NCBI GenBank assembly: GCA_015060625.1
Contig: SUYC01000001.1
Location: 62,001 to 126,000, forward strand
Length of the DNA stretch: 64,000 nucleotides
Source of the DNA: Xylanibacter ruminicola
Lineage (GTDB): Bacteria > Bacteroidota > Bacteroidia > Bacteroidales > Bacteroidaceae
Direction: 5' to 3'
This document shows positions 25,274 through 35,081 of this stretch, piece by piece. Position numbers and translations under genes: made by a program. The notes beneath the pieces were generated by a model. It ran no database searches and had not been told where the DNA came from. It was given only the letters and a program-made list of their open reading frames with translations. Position 1 is the stretch's first letter. Each line of letters opens with the position of its first letter.

Positions 25274-26359
25274 ATGAAATGTAAAACTTGCAAACTGAAG
25301 ACGCTTGCTATTATGGTAGCAATGGGATTGTGCACCATGGCGAATGCACAACAGAAAGACAGCGACATCGACTGGATGAAAGATTTTACCAGTCGTATTA
25401 CTCTGAATGGTTATGCTCAAGGCGGATGGAGTTATCAGGATCCTAACGGGCAGAAAACCAATGCTTACAACCTGAAACGTACGTTGCTATGGGCTAAGGC
25501 CAGAATCACCGACAGATGGTCGTTTATGTTTATGCACGACTTCTCGAGCGTGGTTCAAGAGTTCTACACCGACTATCGTTTATCAAAAGGTAATGAGATG
25601 ACGGTGCGTTTAGGACAGTTTAAGCACTCATATACGATGGAGAATCCTATGAGTCCTACGCAGTTGGAGCTGGTTGATGTATATTCGCAGGCAGTATTGT
25701 ATCTGGCAGGCGAGGGGCCCGACCCGCTGAATGGTGTAAACTACGGTCGTGATATGGGACTGGAGATTTATGGTGATCTGGCCAAAGGTGTGCTACATTA
25801 CGAGCTGGCACTTATGAGCGGTCAGGGTGTCAATCGTAAGGACCTGAACAACCAGAAGGATTTTATTGCCAAGTTGGAACTCCGCCCCGTTGATGGCTTC
25901 CGTGTAGTTGCATCGGGCTATCTGGGTACAGGTTGTGCTGTGGGTACGGCCAAGTGGAACCCTGATATTCAGGTGGGGGATAATTATAAGCGTAATCGCT
26001 ATAGCATAGGTGCTGAGTACAAGACACAGGCTTATACAGGTAGCAAATATAAAGAGGCGCGTCCTGCATCTGTACGTGCAGAGTGGTTAGGCGGACAGGA
26101 TGGTAAAGTGGGGAGCCGAGGTGGTTATGTTACAACTTGTATACCTGTAGTTGATGCACTTGATATCGTGGCTAGTGGCGAAACTTACGATCGCAATACC
26201 AAGGTGGATGGATGGGATCAGACAAACCTGACGGTTGGTTTACAGTACTGGTTCTACAAGAAGTGCCGTATGCAGCTCCAGTACACCCGTTGCCTGTGTA
26301 GCGATATGCTAGGAAAGGATTATAATTGGCTGCAGGCCCAAATGCAGGTGGCATTTTGA
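25274..26359 (+). CDS. Outer-membrane porin, phosphate-selective OprO/OprP-like
   Basis: Signal peptide, LNGYAQGGWSY, AKARITDRWSFMFMHDFSS, QLQYTRCLC...QMQVAF C-terminus. Confidence 0.75.
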   Translation: MKCKTCKLKTLAIMVAMGLCTMANAQQKDSDIDWMKDFTSRITLNGYAQGGWSYQDPNGQKTNAYNLKRTLLWAKARITDRWSFMFMHDFSSVVQEFYTDYRLSKGNEMTVRLGQFKHSYTMENPMSPTQLELVDVYSQAVLYLAGEGPDPLNGVNYGRDMGLEIYGDLAKGVLHYELALMSGQGVNRKDLNNQKDFIAKLELRPVDGFRVVASGYLGTGCAVGTAKWNPDIQVGDNYKRNRYSIGAEYKTQAYTGSKYKEARPASVRAEWLGGQDGKVGSRGGYVTTCIPVVDALDIVASGETYDRNTKVDGWDQTNLTVGLQYWFYKKCRMQLQYTRCLCSDMLGKDYNWLQAQMQVAF

Positions 26360-26383
26360 AGAATTAAAAATTTAAGAATTGAA

Positions 26384-27913
26384 ATGGTAATAAAGATATT
26401 ATTTACGGTTATTTTTCTGGCAGTCATGATTGGGGTAGGTCTTTACACCCGTAAGCAGGCCAGTAGTGTCGAAGGTTTTGTGTTAGGTGGTCGTGCCGTA
26501 GGGCCATGGCTCACAGCCTTTGCCTTTGGAACAAGTTATTTCTCGGCTGTTGTGTTCGTTGGTTACGCAGGACAGTTCGGTTGGAAATATGGTTTGTCGT
26601 CTGCCTGGATTGGTATTGGCAATGCTATCATCGGTTCGCTGTTGGCCTGGATTATTTTAGGTCGCCGAACTAAGTTGATGACACAGCATATCGAGAGTCG
26701 TACCATGCCTGATTTCTTTGGCACTCGTTTTAACGATCAGGGATTGCGCGTAGCAGCTTCTATTATCGCTTTCGTATTCCTTATTCCATATACAGCCGGT
26801 GTGTATAGTGGTATATCGCGTCTGTTCGAGATGGGATTCAGTATCCCTTACGAGTATTGCGTGGTGATCATGTCGATACTGACGGCTGTTTATGTAATCC
26901 TGGGTGGTTACAAAGCCACAGCCATGAACGATTTTATTCAGGGAATAATTATGCTGTTTGGTATCGTGGCTGTTATCGTGGCTGTACTGAACGTACAAGG
27001 CGGTTTGGAAGCTGCCGTAGAAAAGCTGGCAGCTTTGCCATCCGATGACGATCCTACGGTTAATGGCGGTTTTGCTACGTTGTTCGGACCTGATCCTTGG
27101 GGACTTCTTGGAGTGGTTATCCTCACGTCGCTAGGTACGATGGGACTGCCACAGATGGTAGGTAAGTTCTACTCGATTACCGATGAGAGTGCCATCAAGC
27201 GTGGTACAGTTATATCTACCGTTTTTGCCTTTATCGTGGCTGGTGGCTGCTATTTCTTGGGTGGTTTTGGTCGCTTGTTTGGTACACCACCGATGTTGCC
27301 CAATGGAAAGTTAGCTTTCGACTCGATTGTACCTTCTATGCTGGTATCATTACCTGATATCCTGATAGCCCTCGTAGTATTGTTGGTGCTGAGTGCATCA
27401 ATGTCAACATTAGCTTCGTTGGTGCTTACCTCATCCAGCACTATGACACTCGATTTGATTTATCGTGATAAGAAAGCGTTGCCAGGCGAGGTGGAAGAAG
27501 GTGAGATTAACGATATTGTGTCCGAGAAAGTTGAGCGCCGTAAAGTTGTTGTGATGCGAGTGCTCATCATGTTCTTTATTGCCATCTCGCTGCTTATAGC
27601 TTTAAATCCGCCGACGTTTATTGCGCAACTGATGGGTATTTCGTGGGGTGCTCTGGCTGGCGCCTTCTTGGCTCCATTTATGCTGGGTTTATACTCACGT
27701 CGTATCACAACTATGAGTGTGTGGGCTTGTTTTGTATGGGGTGTGGGACTTACTGTTATAAATATGTTGGCAGGAAATCCTATCAATCCTATTAACTGTG
27801 GAGCCATTGCCATGGTGGGCGGATTTCCTGTAGTGTGGTTGGTTAGTATGTTCACCCCGCAGATGTCGAAGGGGCGGGTGAATGCTATTTTTGAATGTTA
27901 CAATAAAAAATAA
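26384..27913 (+). CDS. Sodium:solute symporter (SSS family)
   Basis: SSVEGFVLGGRAVGPWLTAFAFGTSYFSAVVFVGYAGQFGWKYG; STLASLVLTSSSTMTLDL. Confidence 0.9.
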   Translation: MVIKILFTVIFLAVMIGVGLYTRKQASSVEGFVLGGRAVGPWLTAFAFGTSYFSAVVFVGYAGQFGWKYGLSSAWIGIGNAIIGSLLAWIILGRRTKLMTQHIESRTMPDFFGTRFNDQGLRVAASIIAFVFLIPYTAGVYSGISRLFEMGFSIPYEYCVVIMSILTAVYVILGGYKATAMNDFIQGIIMLFGIVAVIVAVLNVQGGLEAAVEKLAALPSDDDPTVNGGFATLFGPDPWGLLGVVILTSLGTMGLPQMVGKFYSITDESAIKRGTVISTVFAFIVAGGCYFLGGFGRLFGTPPMLPNGKLAFDSIVPSMLVSLPDILIALVVLLVLSASMSTLASLVLTSSSTMTLDLIYRDKKALPGEVEEGEINDIVSEKVERRKVVVMRVLIMFFIAISLLIALNPPTFIAQLMGISWGALAGAFLAPFMLGLYSRRITTMSVWACFVWGVGLTVINMLAGNPINPINCGAIAMVGGFPVVWLVSMFTPQMSKGRVNAIFECYNKK

Positions 27914-27932
27914 ACATTATATAATAGACATT

Positions 27933-27962
27933 CTTGGCGATGCCAAGCGGCAAAGCCGAGCG
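27933..27962 (+). repeat. REP-like double hairpin element
   Basis: CTTGGC-GAT-GCCAAG, GGC-AAA-GCC, ending CGAGCG. Confidence 0.6.
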
Positions 27963-27983
27963 AAAGATTTAGAATTAGACTTT

Positions 27984-28523
27984 ATGAAGAAATCTGTTTT
28001 AACCGTTACTTTATTGAGTGTGGCCGTTACATTGCTGGCTGCCTCGTGTGCCAACAAGTCAAAGCCTGCTGTTTCGGCCCCTGATGCCGAGGCTACTGAA
28101 GTGGCTGTGGATGGTGAGCTGGCATATGATTTTGAATTGCCCAACCTGCAGGGATCAACTACCAAGCTGTCGTCGTTACGTGGCAAATATGTTGTTATTG
28201 ATTTCTGGGGCTCATGGTGCGTGTGGTGCATTCGTGGCATCCCTAAGATGAAGGAGGCTTACACCAAGTATAAGGACAAGATGGAAATATTGGGTGTTGA
28301 CTGTCGTGATACTGAAGAGGCATGGAAGTCTGCTGTAGATGAGCACCAGCTGCCTTGGATGCAGGTGCGCTGCCCTGATGATCAGCTGCAGACGATTGCC
28401 GCTCAGTACAACATCGAAGGCTTCCCCACAAAGGTTATTATCGATCCTGATGGTAAACTCGTAAAAACAGTAGTAGGCGAGGATCCCGCTTTCTACACGT
28501 TCTTAGATGAGCTGTTTAAGTAA
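27984..28523 (+). CDS. TlpA-like thioredoxin-fold lipoprotein
   Basis: Lipobox LAASCANK; DFWGSWCVWCIRGIPKM. Confidence 0.88.
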   Translation: MKKSVLTVTLLSVAVTLLAASCANKSKPAVSAPDAEATEVAVDGELAYDFELPNLQGSTTKLSSLRGKYVVIDFWGSWCVWCIRGIPKMKEAYTKYKDKMEILGVDCRDTEEAWKSAVDEHQLPWMQVRCPDDQLQTIAAQYNIEGFPTKVIIDPDGKLVKTVVGEDPAFYTFLDELFK

Positions 28524-28561
28524 ACAATAATCCCCGCCAACTGGCGGGGATTATTGTTTAG
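28524..28561. terminator. Bidirectional terminator
   Basis: AACAATAATCCCCGCCA-ACT-GGCGGGGATTATTGTT. Confidence 0.85.
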
Positions 28562-29706
28562 TAAGCGTGATCATCGCTCTTTAATTCTTCTTTCGTTATC
28601 TTGGTATTGTCGATGGCGCGCCAGGCGTAGAAGATGTATGCCAAGACAAATGGTACCAGCAGCGATACATAGAACATCGTGCGCAAGGTGAACTCGCTTG
28701 AACAAGAGTTAACCAGGGTGAGCGAACTTTGCAAGTCGGCTGTCGAGGGATAGTAAGCGGTATTGTTCCATGCGCAGCAAAGCAAAAGTGCTAATACGGT
28801 AAGTACGGTACCTATGCCAGCTGGCCAGATTCCACGTATGTAACTCTTGCTGAAGATGGTCTTGATAATACCGTATAGCACCATTATTACACCTATTAAT
28901 AATAATACAATCAGGTACCACATCTCAATGAAATTGTGCAGATACTTGTTGGGCTCCATATAGATGATGCCCTCTTCATTATAGGCAAATCCGTCTTTCA
29001 GTAAGATATGTATCAGATAGGCTACAAATAGTAGTACGAAAGGTACGGCTGCCCCCACTAGTCGCACGCTGCCACGCGATCGGATATCCTCGTCGGCCAC
29101 ATTGTTCATTACATAGAGAATACCAAGAACACGCGCCAAGAAAACCACAGCAAAGCCCATCACCAGTACCCAGGGGTTTAATAGGGCATCTAGTCCGTGC
29201 GAAGCGTTGGCCCATCGGCTGATGATAGGTGTGATGGCACCGGCGTCAACCAGATTGTCCTTAACGATAATAAAGTTAGACCCCTCGAAGAAGGTGGCCA
29301 CAGCACCGCCAAGCAGCAAAGGTCCAACGATACCATTTAATGTAAGGAAGAACTGGAATGTGTTGGCTCCCAGCAGGTTACCAATCTTGTTCTGAAATTC
29401 GTAGCTCACGGCCTGTAATACAAAGGTGAACAGGATAATCATCCATAACCAATAGGCGCCGCCAAAGCTGGTAGAGTAGAATAAGGGGAACGAGGCAAAG
29501 AATGCGCCACCAAAAGTGACGAGTGTGGTGAACGTGAATTCCCACTTGCGGCCTGTAGAGTTATATACCAGTCGGCGCCCCTCCTCGGTATAACCCAATG
29601 ACCGGGCTACAGAATTGGCTCCCTGAACAAAAAGCAAAAATACCAGTATTGCACCCAACAAGGAAACAATAAAACACCAATAATGTTGTAAGAAATCGTA
29701 TGTCAT
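28558..29706 (-). CDS. cydB: Cytochrome bd ubiquinol oxidase subunit II
   Basis: Multi-TM protein adjacent to cydA; GANSVARSLGYTEEGRRLVYNSTGRKWE. Confidence 0.88.
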   Translation of the reverse strand: MTYDFLQHYWCFIVSLLGAILVFLLFVQGANSVARSLGYTEEGRRLVYNSTGRKWEFTFTTLVTFGGAFFASFPLFYSTSFGGAYWLWMIILFTFVLQAVSYEFQNKIGNLLGANTFQFFLTLNGIVGPLLLGGAVATFFEGSNFIIVKDNLVDAGAITPIISRWANASHGLDALLNPWVLVMGFAVVFLARVLGILYVMNNVADEDIRSRGSVRLVGAAVPFVLLFVAYLIHILLKDGFAYNEEGIIYMEPNKYLHNFIEMWYLIVLLLIGVIMVLYGIIKTIFSKSYIRGIWPAGIGTVLTVLALLLCCAWNNTAYYPSTADLQSSLTLVNSCSSEFTLRTMFYVSLLVPFVLAYIFYAWRAIDNTKITKEELKSDDHAY

Positions 29707-31235
29707 AATTCTGGTCCTTTCTTAATTTGTTTGAGTAAAATATTTATCTCAACCGCCAGCATGGTGGTAAAGAGTATGAGGAAAAGGAAGAACGTAATGA
29801 TTACGCTCGACGACTGCAAATCGCTGACAGATACCCATGTTGGCAACATGTCCTGAATGGTCCAAGGCTGACGCCCGAACTCGGCTACTAACCAACCGCA
29901 CTCCGAACCGATATAGGCCAGTGGTATGAGCAGGATGGCAAGCCAATAATGCCAGCTGGGTAGTGCTGTGATGTCGTATTTCTTGAATAGAAATTTGGGG
30001 AACTTATAGGTTACAGCCAGGATAACCGTAAAGAACAGGATAAACAGGCAACCCACGCCTACCATCACTCTGAAAGCCCAGAAGTTAACCTGTACAGGCG
30101 GAATCAGGTCGGCCTTATCTTTTACGTAGCCATAGCCAAAGTATTTTATATTTGAATTGAGAATGGCCAATTGCGAATTGACAATTGAATCGGGAGCCCC
30201 TTCTGCTTTTGCTTTGCGATAGGCAGCAAGTGCCTTGATGGCTTTTTTGCCTCGGGCTATTTTCTCGTCGGCACTTGGCTCGGTCTTTCCGTCGGGTGTG
30301 GTATAGCCGTTAAGCAGATCGTTAATACCAGGCACATAACCCTTGGGATCGTTGGTCGCCATAATGCTCAGTCCGTAAGGTACTTCGATACCTTCAATTA
30401 GCTTCAGTCCCTGTTCGGTTCCGCCATCGTAGAGTGCCTCCATGGCTGCCAACTTCATGGGTTGAACCTCGGCCACATCCATGCCGCTTTTATGTCCTGT
30501 AGCAGCTGCCAATAGGGCAGCCACCAGACCTACGCCTGCGCCAATCTTGATGCTCTCAACAGCCAGACGTGTGTGTCGTTTTTTCATGAGATACCAGCAG
30601 CAGACGCCTACGCAGAAGATGCCGCCGATAATCCATGAAGAGGTGATGGTGTGGCAGAATTTTGATACAGCAAAGGGTGAGAGTGCAACCTCGGCAAACG
30701 ATACCATCTCGTTTCGCATGGTGTCGGGGTTGAACTCGCAACCCACAGGGTATTGCATCCACGCATTAGCTACAAGAATCCACCAGGCTGAGATGGTGGC
30801 TCCCAAGCCGGTCAGCCACGTTGAAGCTAAATGGAACCCTGGCGACACTTTTTTCCATCCAAAGAACATGACGGCCACGAAGGTGCTCTCCATAAAGAAT
30901 GCTACAATGCCTTCGACGGCTAATGGGGCTCCAAAAATGTCGCCGACAAACCATGAGTAATTACTCCAATTGGTACCAAACTCAAACTCGAGAATGATAC
31001 CTGTGGCCACACCCATTGCAAAGTTAATACCAAAAAGTTTCTGCCAGAATTTGGCAGCTTCTTTCCAGAACTCATCTTTTGTTTGGTAATACTTGGTCTC
31101 AACTATACCCATGATAACAGCCAAACCCAGCGTCAGGGGTACGAAGAGCCAATGGTAGATTGCCGTCAGCGCAAATTGTGCTCTCGACCAATCGATCGTT
31201 CCGGCATCGATGTTAAGAAATAGGTTTTGTAGCAT
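29703..31235 (-). CDS. cydA: Cytochrome bd ubiquinol oxidase subunit I
   Basis: IDWSRAQFALTAIYHWLFVPLTLGLAVIMGI; GREPW-like region EFGRQPWTIQDMLPT. Confidence 0.95.
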   Translation of the reverse strand: MLQNLFLNIDAGTIDWSRAQFALTAIYHWLFVPLTLGLAVIMGIVETKYYQTKDEFWKEAAKFWQKLFGINFAMGVATGIILEFEFGTNWSNYSWFVGDIFGAPLAVEGIVAFFMESTFVAVMFFGWKKVSPGFHLASTWLTGLGATISAWWILVANAWMQYPVGCEFNPDTMRNEMVSFAEVALSPFAVSKFCHTITSSWIIGGIFCVGVCCWYLMKKRHTRLAVESIKIGAGVGLVAALLAAATGHKSGMDVAEVQPMKLAAMEALYDGGTEQGLKLIEGIEVPYGLSIMATNDPKGYVPGINDLLNGYTTPDGKTEPSADEKIARGKKAIKALAAYRKAKAEGAPDSIVNSQLAILNSNIKYFGYGYVKDKADLIPPVQVNFWAFRVMVGVGCLFILFFTVILAVTYKFPKFLFKKYDITALPSWHYWLAILLIPLAYIGSECGWLVAEFGRQPWTIQDMLPTWVSVSDLQSSSVIITFFLFLILFTTMLAVEINILLKQIKKGPEL

Positions 31236-31260
31236 AACTATAATGTTTTTTGTTCAAATA

Positions 31261-31482
31261 CTAATGTTCTACGTCTTCCAACAGTTGTTTGGCCACATAG
31301 CCCGACTCGTCGCCATTGGCGTGCGTCTTCAGAAAATTTGGAAAGAAAAACAACTTGAGAACCACGAAGATGATAAACAATTTGATAAGGATGATGGCCC
31401 AAAGCGTCTTGCCCAGCGTCATCGAGCGAAATCCATCGTAATACAGATGGAATACTTTATTGAAAAAGTTGTTTTTACTCAT
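31261..31482 (-). CDS. DUF4492-like small membrane protein
   Basis: FNKVFHLYYDGFRSMTLGKTLWAIILIKLFI; a type of small ORF seen next to cydAB in Bacteroidetes. Confidence 0.7.
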   Translation of the reverse strand: MSKNNFFNKVFHLYYDGFRSMTLGKTLWAIILIKLFIIFVVLKLFFFPNFLKTHANGDESGYVAKQLLEDVEH

Positions 31483-31630
31483 ACAAATTGTTGTAAAAAT
31501 GATGTGGCAAATATACGTTTTTTATTTTTATCCACCAAATTATTAGGTTATAATCTGCAAAAATTGTTCAAAAACACCTTTTTTTTCTCATTTTTAATGT
31601 TGCTTAAATGTTTGAAACACAAAAATTTTT

Positions 31631-31658
31631 GTTATTTCAATGAAATAACTTAAATTTG
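31631..31658 (+). promoter_or_regulatory. Perfect 19-bp dyad plus -7 box of the efflux operon
   Basis: GTTATTTCA-A-TGAAATAAC (31631-31649) then TAAATTTG (31651-31658). Confidence 0.6.
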
Positions 31659-31681
31659 CACCCGAAATTATAAAGAAAGAT

Positions 31682-32557
31682 ATGAATAAGAAAGTATTAA
31701 TACCCTTGATTGTTGTTATTCTGGTACTCTGTGGTGCTGCTACGTGGTTGTTTTTGAATTTGCAGGAGCAGAAGCAGGTAGTGCAGGATATGGAGGAACT
31801 GGCTGAACTCGATAAACAGGAAATGGAGAACGAATATGAGCGTTTCACGATGCAGTATAGCGAGATGAAAACGCAGATTAATAACGACTCTATTATTGCT
31901 CAACTTACTGAGGAGCAGATGAAAACCCAAAAACTGCTGGAGGAGCTGAAACAGGTAAAGGCAAGCGATGCACGCGAGATTGCCCGACTGAAGAAGGAGT
32001 TGGCAACCGTTCGCGAGGTGTTGCGCGATTATGTATATCAGATTGATTCTCTTAACCGACTGAACGAGAACCTGAAGGCTGAGAATAGTCGTGTAAATGC
32101 CGAGCTCTCTGAGCGAAATGCCCAGGTGGCTGGCTTGAACAGCGAGAAGGCTTCTCTCTCCGAGAAGGTGGCCATCGCGGCCCAGTTGGATGCTACCAAT
32201 ATCTCGCTGCAGATTCTGGGTAAGAATGGTAAGAATGCCAAGAAACTGAAGGACTGCAGGCAGATGCGCGTGAACTTCACCATCACCAAGAATGTGACAG
32301 CATCAAACGGAAATCGTACCGTTTATGTACGTATCCAGAATCCTGGTGGTAATACTTTGAGTGGTGGTGGCACTTTTGCCTATGAGAACCGCAATATAGA
32401 GTGCTCGGCCAAGAAAGTGATAGAGTACACGGGTGAGGAAACCCCCGTTACCGTATATTGGAACACGACACAGATGCTGCAGGCGGGCGACTACCGCGTA
32501 AGCATCTTTGTGGACGGCAATATGATAGGAACGAAGACGTTTAGTTTTAATAAGTGA
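31682..32557 (+). CDS. Membrane-anchored coiled-coil protein
   Basis: N-terminal TM helix then long coiled-coil; 1 nt before the TolC-like ORF. Confidence 0.7.
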   Translation: MNKKVLIPLIVVILVLCGAATWLFLNLQEQKQVVQDMEELAELDKQEMENEYERFTMQYSEMKTQINNDSIIAQLTEEQMKTQKLLEELKQVKASDAREIARLKKELATVREVLRDYVYQIDSLNRLNENLKAENSRVNAELSERNAQVAGLNSEKASLSEKVAIAAQLDATNISLQILGKNGKNAKKLKDCRQMRVNFTITKNVTASNGNRTVYVRIQNPGGNTLSGGGTFAYENRNIECSAKKVIEYTGEETPVTVYWNTTQMLQAGDYRVSIFVDGNMIGTKTFSFNK

Positions 32558-32558
32558 T

Positions 32559-34058
32559 ATGATGAAAAAAACTTTTGGAGTGTGGTTGCTTCTGATGGCT
32601 GTGCTGCCTGCTTCGGCTCAAAAAGTGCGTGTGAGCGACGGCACGTCGGGGACGCGCATATTGAGCTTGGATAGCTGTAGGCAGATGGCGCTGAGAAACA
32701 ACAAACAGCTAGGTATTTCTAAACTTAAACAGGATGTGGCCGAGAATGCTCGCAAGTCGGCTCGCACCAAGTACCTTCCCCACGTGAGTGCTATAGGTAC
32801 CTACGAGTTTACGAGCGAGGAGGTGTCGATCCTTAATGATGGTCAGAAGGCTGCCTTGGGCGGTCTTGGTACTTTTGTTGGTGGTACCCTGCAAAGCACT
32901 TTAGGATCGCTGGTTGCCACTTTGCCGCCTGCTGCCCAGATGCAGATGGCGCAGGATATGGCCAAGGTAACAGAGGGCTTGAACCAGAGGGGGCAGAATA
33001 TCGTTGATGCCTTCCGTACCGATACCCGTAACATCTTTGCAGGTTCTGTTGTGGTAACTCAGCCTGTATTTATGGGTGGCGCTATTGTGGCTATGAATAA
33101 GATGGCCGACATAGGAACAGAGATGGCTAAGAACTCGATGGATGCCCGCCGCCATGCCACGTTGTATCAGATAGATCAGGCTTACTGGCAGGTGGTTTCG
33201 CTCCATCATAAAAAGGCTCTGGCCGAGAGTTATCTCCAGCTTGTTAAGAAGTTTGATAGCGATGTACATAAAATGATCGACGAGGGCGTAGCTACACGTA
33301 GCGACGGACTGAGCGTGGATGTAAAGGTGAACGAGGCTGAAATGACCCTGACGAAGGTGAACGACGGCTTGGTGCTCTCGCGCATGTTGCTCAATCAGTT
33401 GTGCGGTCTGCCCTTGAACGAGCCTGTTGTCCTGCAGGACGAGCAGGCCGAGAATATAGCGGTAGTAGAGCTTACGCCGCAGTTGGATGTGGAACGTGCT
33501 GTGGCACATCGTCCTGAGCTGAAGCTTTTACAGAATACCGTTGACCTGAGTAAGCAGGCCACCAACGTGCTCAAAGCCGGCAACTTGCCTCAGGTGGCGT
33601 TGATGGGTGGCTATGCTGTCAGCAATCCTAACGTGATGAACGGTTTCGAGAAGAAATTCGCAGGTTTCTGGCATGTGGGCGTTATCGTTCGTGTGCCTAT
33701 CTGGAACTGGGGCGATGTGATGTATAAGGTACGTGCCTCGAAAGGGGCTACCGCCATCGCAACCCTCGAACTCGACGAAGCCCGTGAGAAAATTGAACTT
33801 CAGGTTAACCAAACCACCTTTAAGGTTGACGAGGCTAACAAGAAACTAACCATGGCTCAGAAGAACATCCAGCGTGCCGATGAGAATCTTCGTACAGCTA
33901 ACCTGGGATTCCAGGAGGGTGTTATCAGCCCTACTGTGGTGATGGAGGCTCAGACGGCTTGGCTGCAGGCTCAGTCTCAGAAAATTGATGCAGAAATTGA
34001 TGTTAAACTGAGTCAGGTTGACCTTCAGAAGGCACTTGGCACGCTTGACATTGAATAA
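32559..34058 (+). CDS. TolC-family outer membrane efflux protein
   Basis: LDSCRQMALRNNKQLGISKL; repeated helical barrel segments; GVISPTVVMEAQTAWLQAQ. Confidence 0.9.
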   Translation: MMKKTFGVWLLLMAVLPASAQKVRVSDGTSGTRILSLDSCRQMALRNNKQLGISKLKQDVAENARKSARTKYLPHVSAIGTYEFTSEEVSILNDGQKAALGGLGTFVGGTLQSTLGSLVATLPPAAQMQMAQDMAKVTEGLNQRGQNIVDAFRTDTRNIFAGSVVVTQPVFMGGAIVAMNKMADIGTEMAKNSMDARRHATLYQIDQAYWQVVSLHHKKALAESYLQLVKKFDSDVHKMIDEGVATRSDGLSVDVKVNEAEMTLTKVNDGLVLSRMLLNQLCGLPLNEPVVLQDEQAENIAVVELTPQLDVERAVAHRPELKLLQNTVDLSKQATNVLKAGNLPQVALMGGYAVSNPNVMNGFEKKFAGFWHVGVIVRVPIWNWGDVMYKVRASKGATAIATLELDEAREKIELQVNQTTFKVDEANKKLTMAQKNIQRADENLRTANLGFQEGVISPTVVMEAQTAWLQAQSQKIDAEIDVKLSQVDLQKALGTLDIE

Positions 34059-34088
34059 TAAATATTGAACATAAAGATTTTAGATATT

Positions 34089-35081
34089 ATGACAGAACAA
34101 GCTAAACGCCAGCATAACAACATACTGCTTGCTATTTTAGGTTTTGCTGCAGTTGTGGTTATCGTGGCATTGATTGGATTCTTTGCGCTGGATCGTGATC
34201 CAGACATTATCCAGGGACAGGTAGAGGTTACAGAGTACCGTGTATCTAGCAAGGTGCCAGGTCGTATTCTTGAACTTCGCGTAAAAGAGGGCGACTATGT
34301 CAAGGTGGGTGATACACTTGCTATACTTGATGCCCCTGAGGTGCGTGCCAAGATGGAACAAGCCCAAAGCGCCGAGAGCGCCGCTGCGGCTTTGGAGTTG
34401 AAGGCTCAGAATGGTGCTCGCAAAGAGCAGATTCAGGGTGCTTTCTCTGTTCTTCAGCAGGCTAAGGCAGGACTTGAGATTGCAGAGAAATCTTACAATC
34501 GTGTGCAGCGCCTGTTCGACGAGGGCGTGATGAGTGCCCAGAAACGCGACGAGGCTTTTGCCAATTATAAGGCCATGGAGGCTCAGGTAAAAGCTGCTCA
34601 GAGTCAATATGATATGGCTGTGAATGGTGCACGCCGCGAGGATAAGATGGCTGCTGCTGCTCAGGTGGGGCGTGCCCGTGGTGCCGTGCAGGAGGTTAAT
34701 TCTTATATTCACGAGACGGTTCAGGTGGCCCAGATGGAAGGCGAGGTTTCTGATGTTTATCCAAAGGTAGGTGAGTTGGTTGGTACTGGTTCGCCCATCA
34801 TGTCGATAGCTGTGATGCAGGATCTCTGGGGTACATTCAATGTTCGCGAGGATCAGCTGAAAGGTATGCAGATGGGTAGTGAGGTTAATGCCTATGTGCC
34901 TGCGTTCGATAAAATCATCAAGATGAAGGTTTACTACCTGAAAGATCAGGGTTCATATGCCGTGTGGAAGGCCACCAAGGCTAATGGTCAGTACGACCTG
35001 AAAACCTTTGAGGTTAAAGCCCGTCCGGTTGAGAAGATGGAAGGCTTGCGCCCTGGCATGAGCTTGATTATTAAGGATTGA
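34089..35081 (+). CDS. HlyD-family secretion / membrane fusion protein
   Basis: EYRVSSKVPGRILELRVKEGDYVKVGDTLAILDAPEV. Confidence 0.9.
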   Translation: MTEQAKRQHNNILLAILGFAAVVVIVALIGFFALDRDPDIIQGQVEVTEYRVSSKVPGRILELRVKEGDYVKVGDTLAILDAPEVRAKMEQAQSAESAAAALELKAQNGARKEQIQGAFSVLQQAKAGLEIAEKSYNRVQRLFDEGVMSAQKRDEAFANYKAMEAQVKAAQSQYDMAVNGARREDKMAAAAQVGRARGAVQEVNSYIHETVQVAQMEGEVSDVYPKVGELVGTGSPIMSIAVMQDLWGTFNVREDQLKGMQMGSEVNAYVPAFDKIIKMKVYYLKDQGSYAVWKATKANGQYDLKTFEVKARPVEKMEGLRPGMSLIIKD

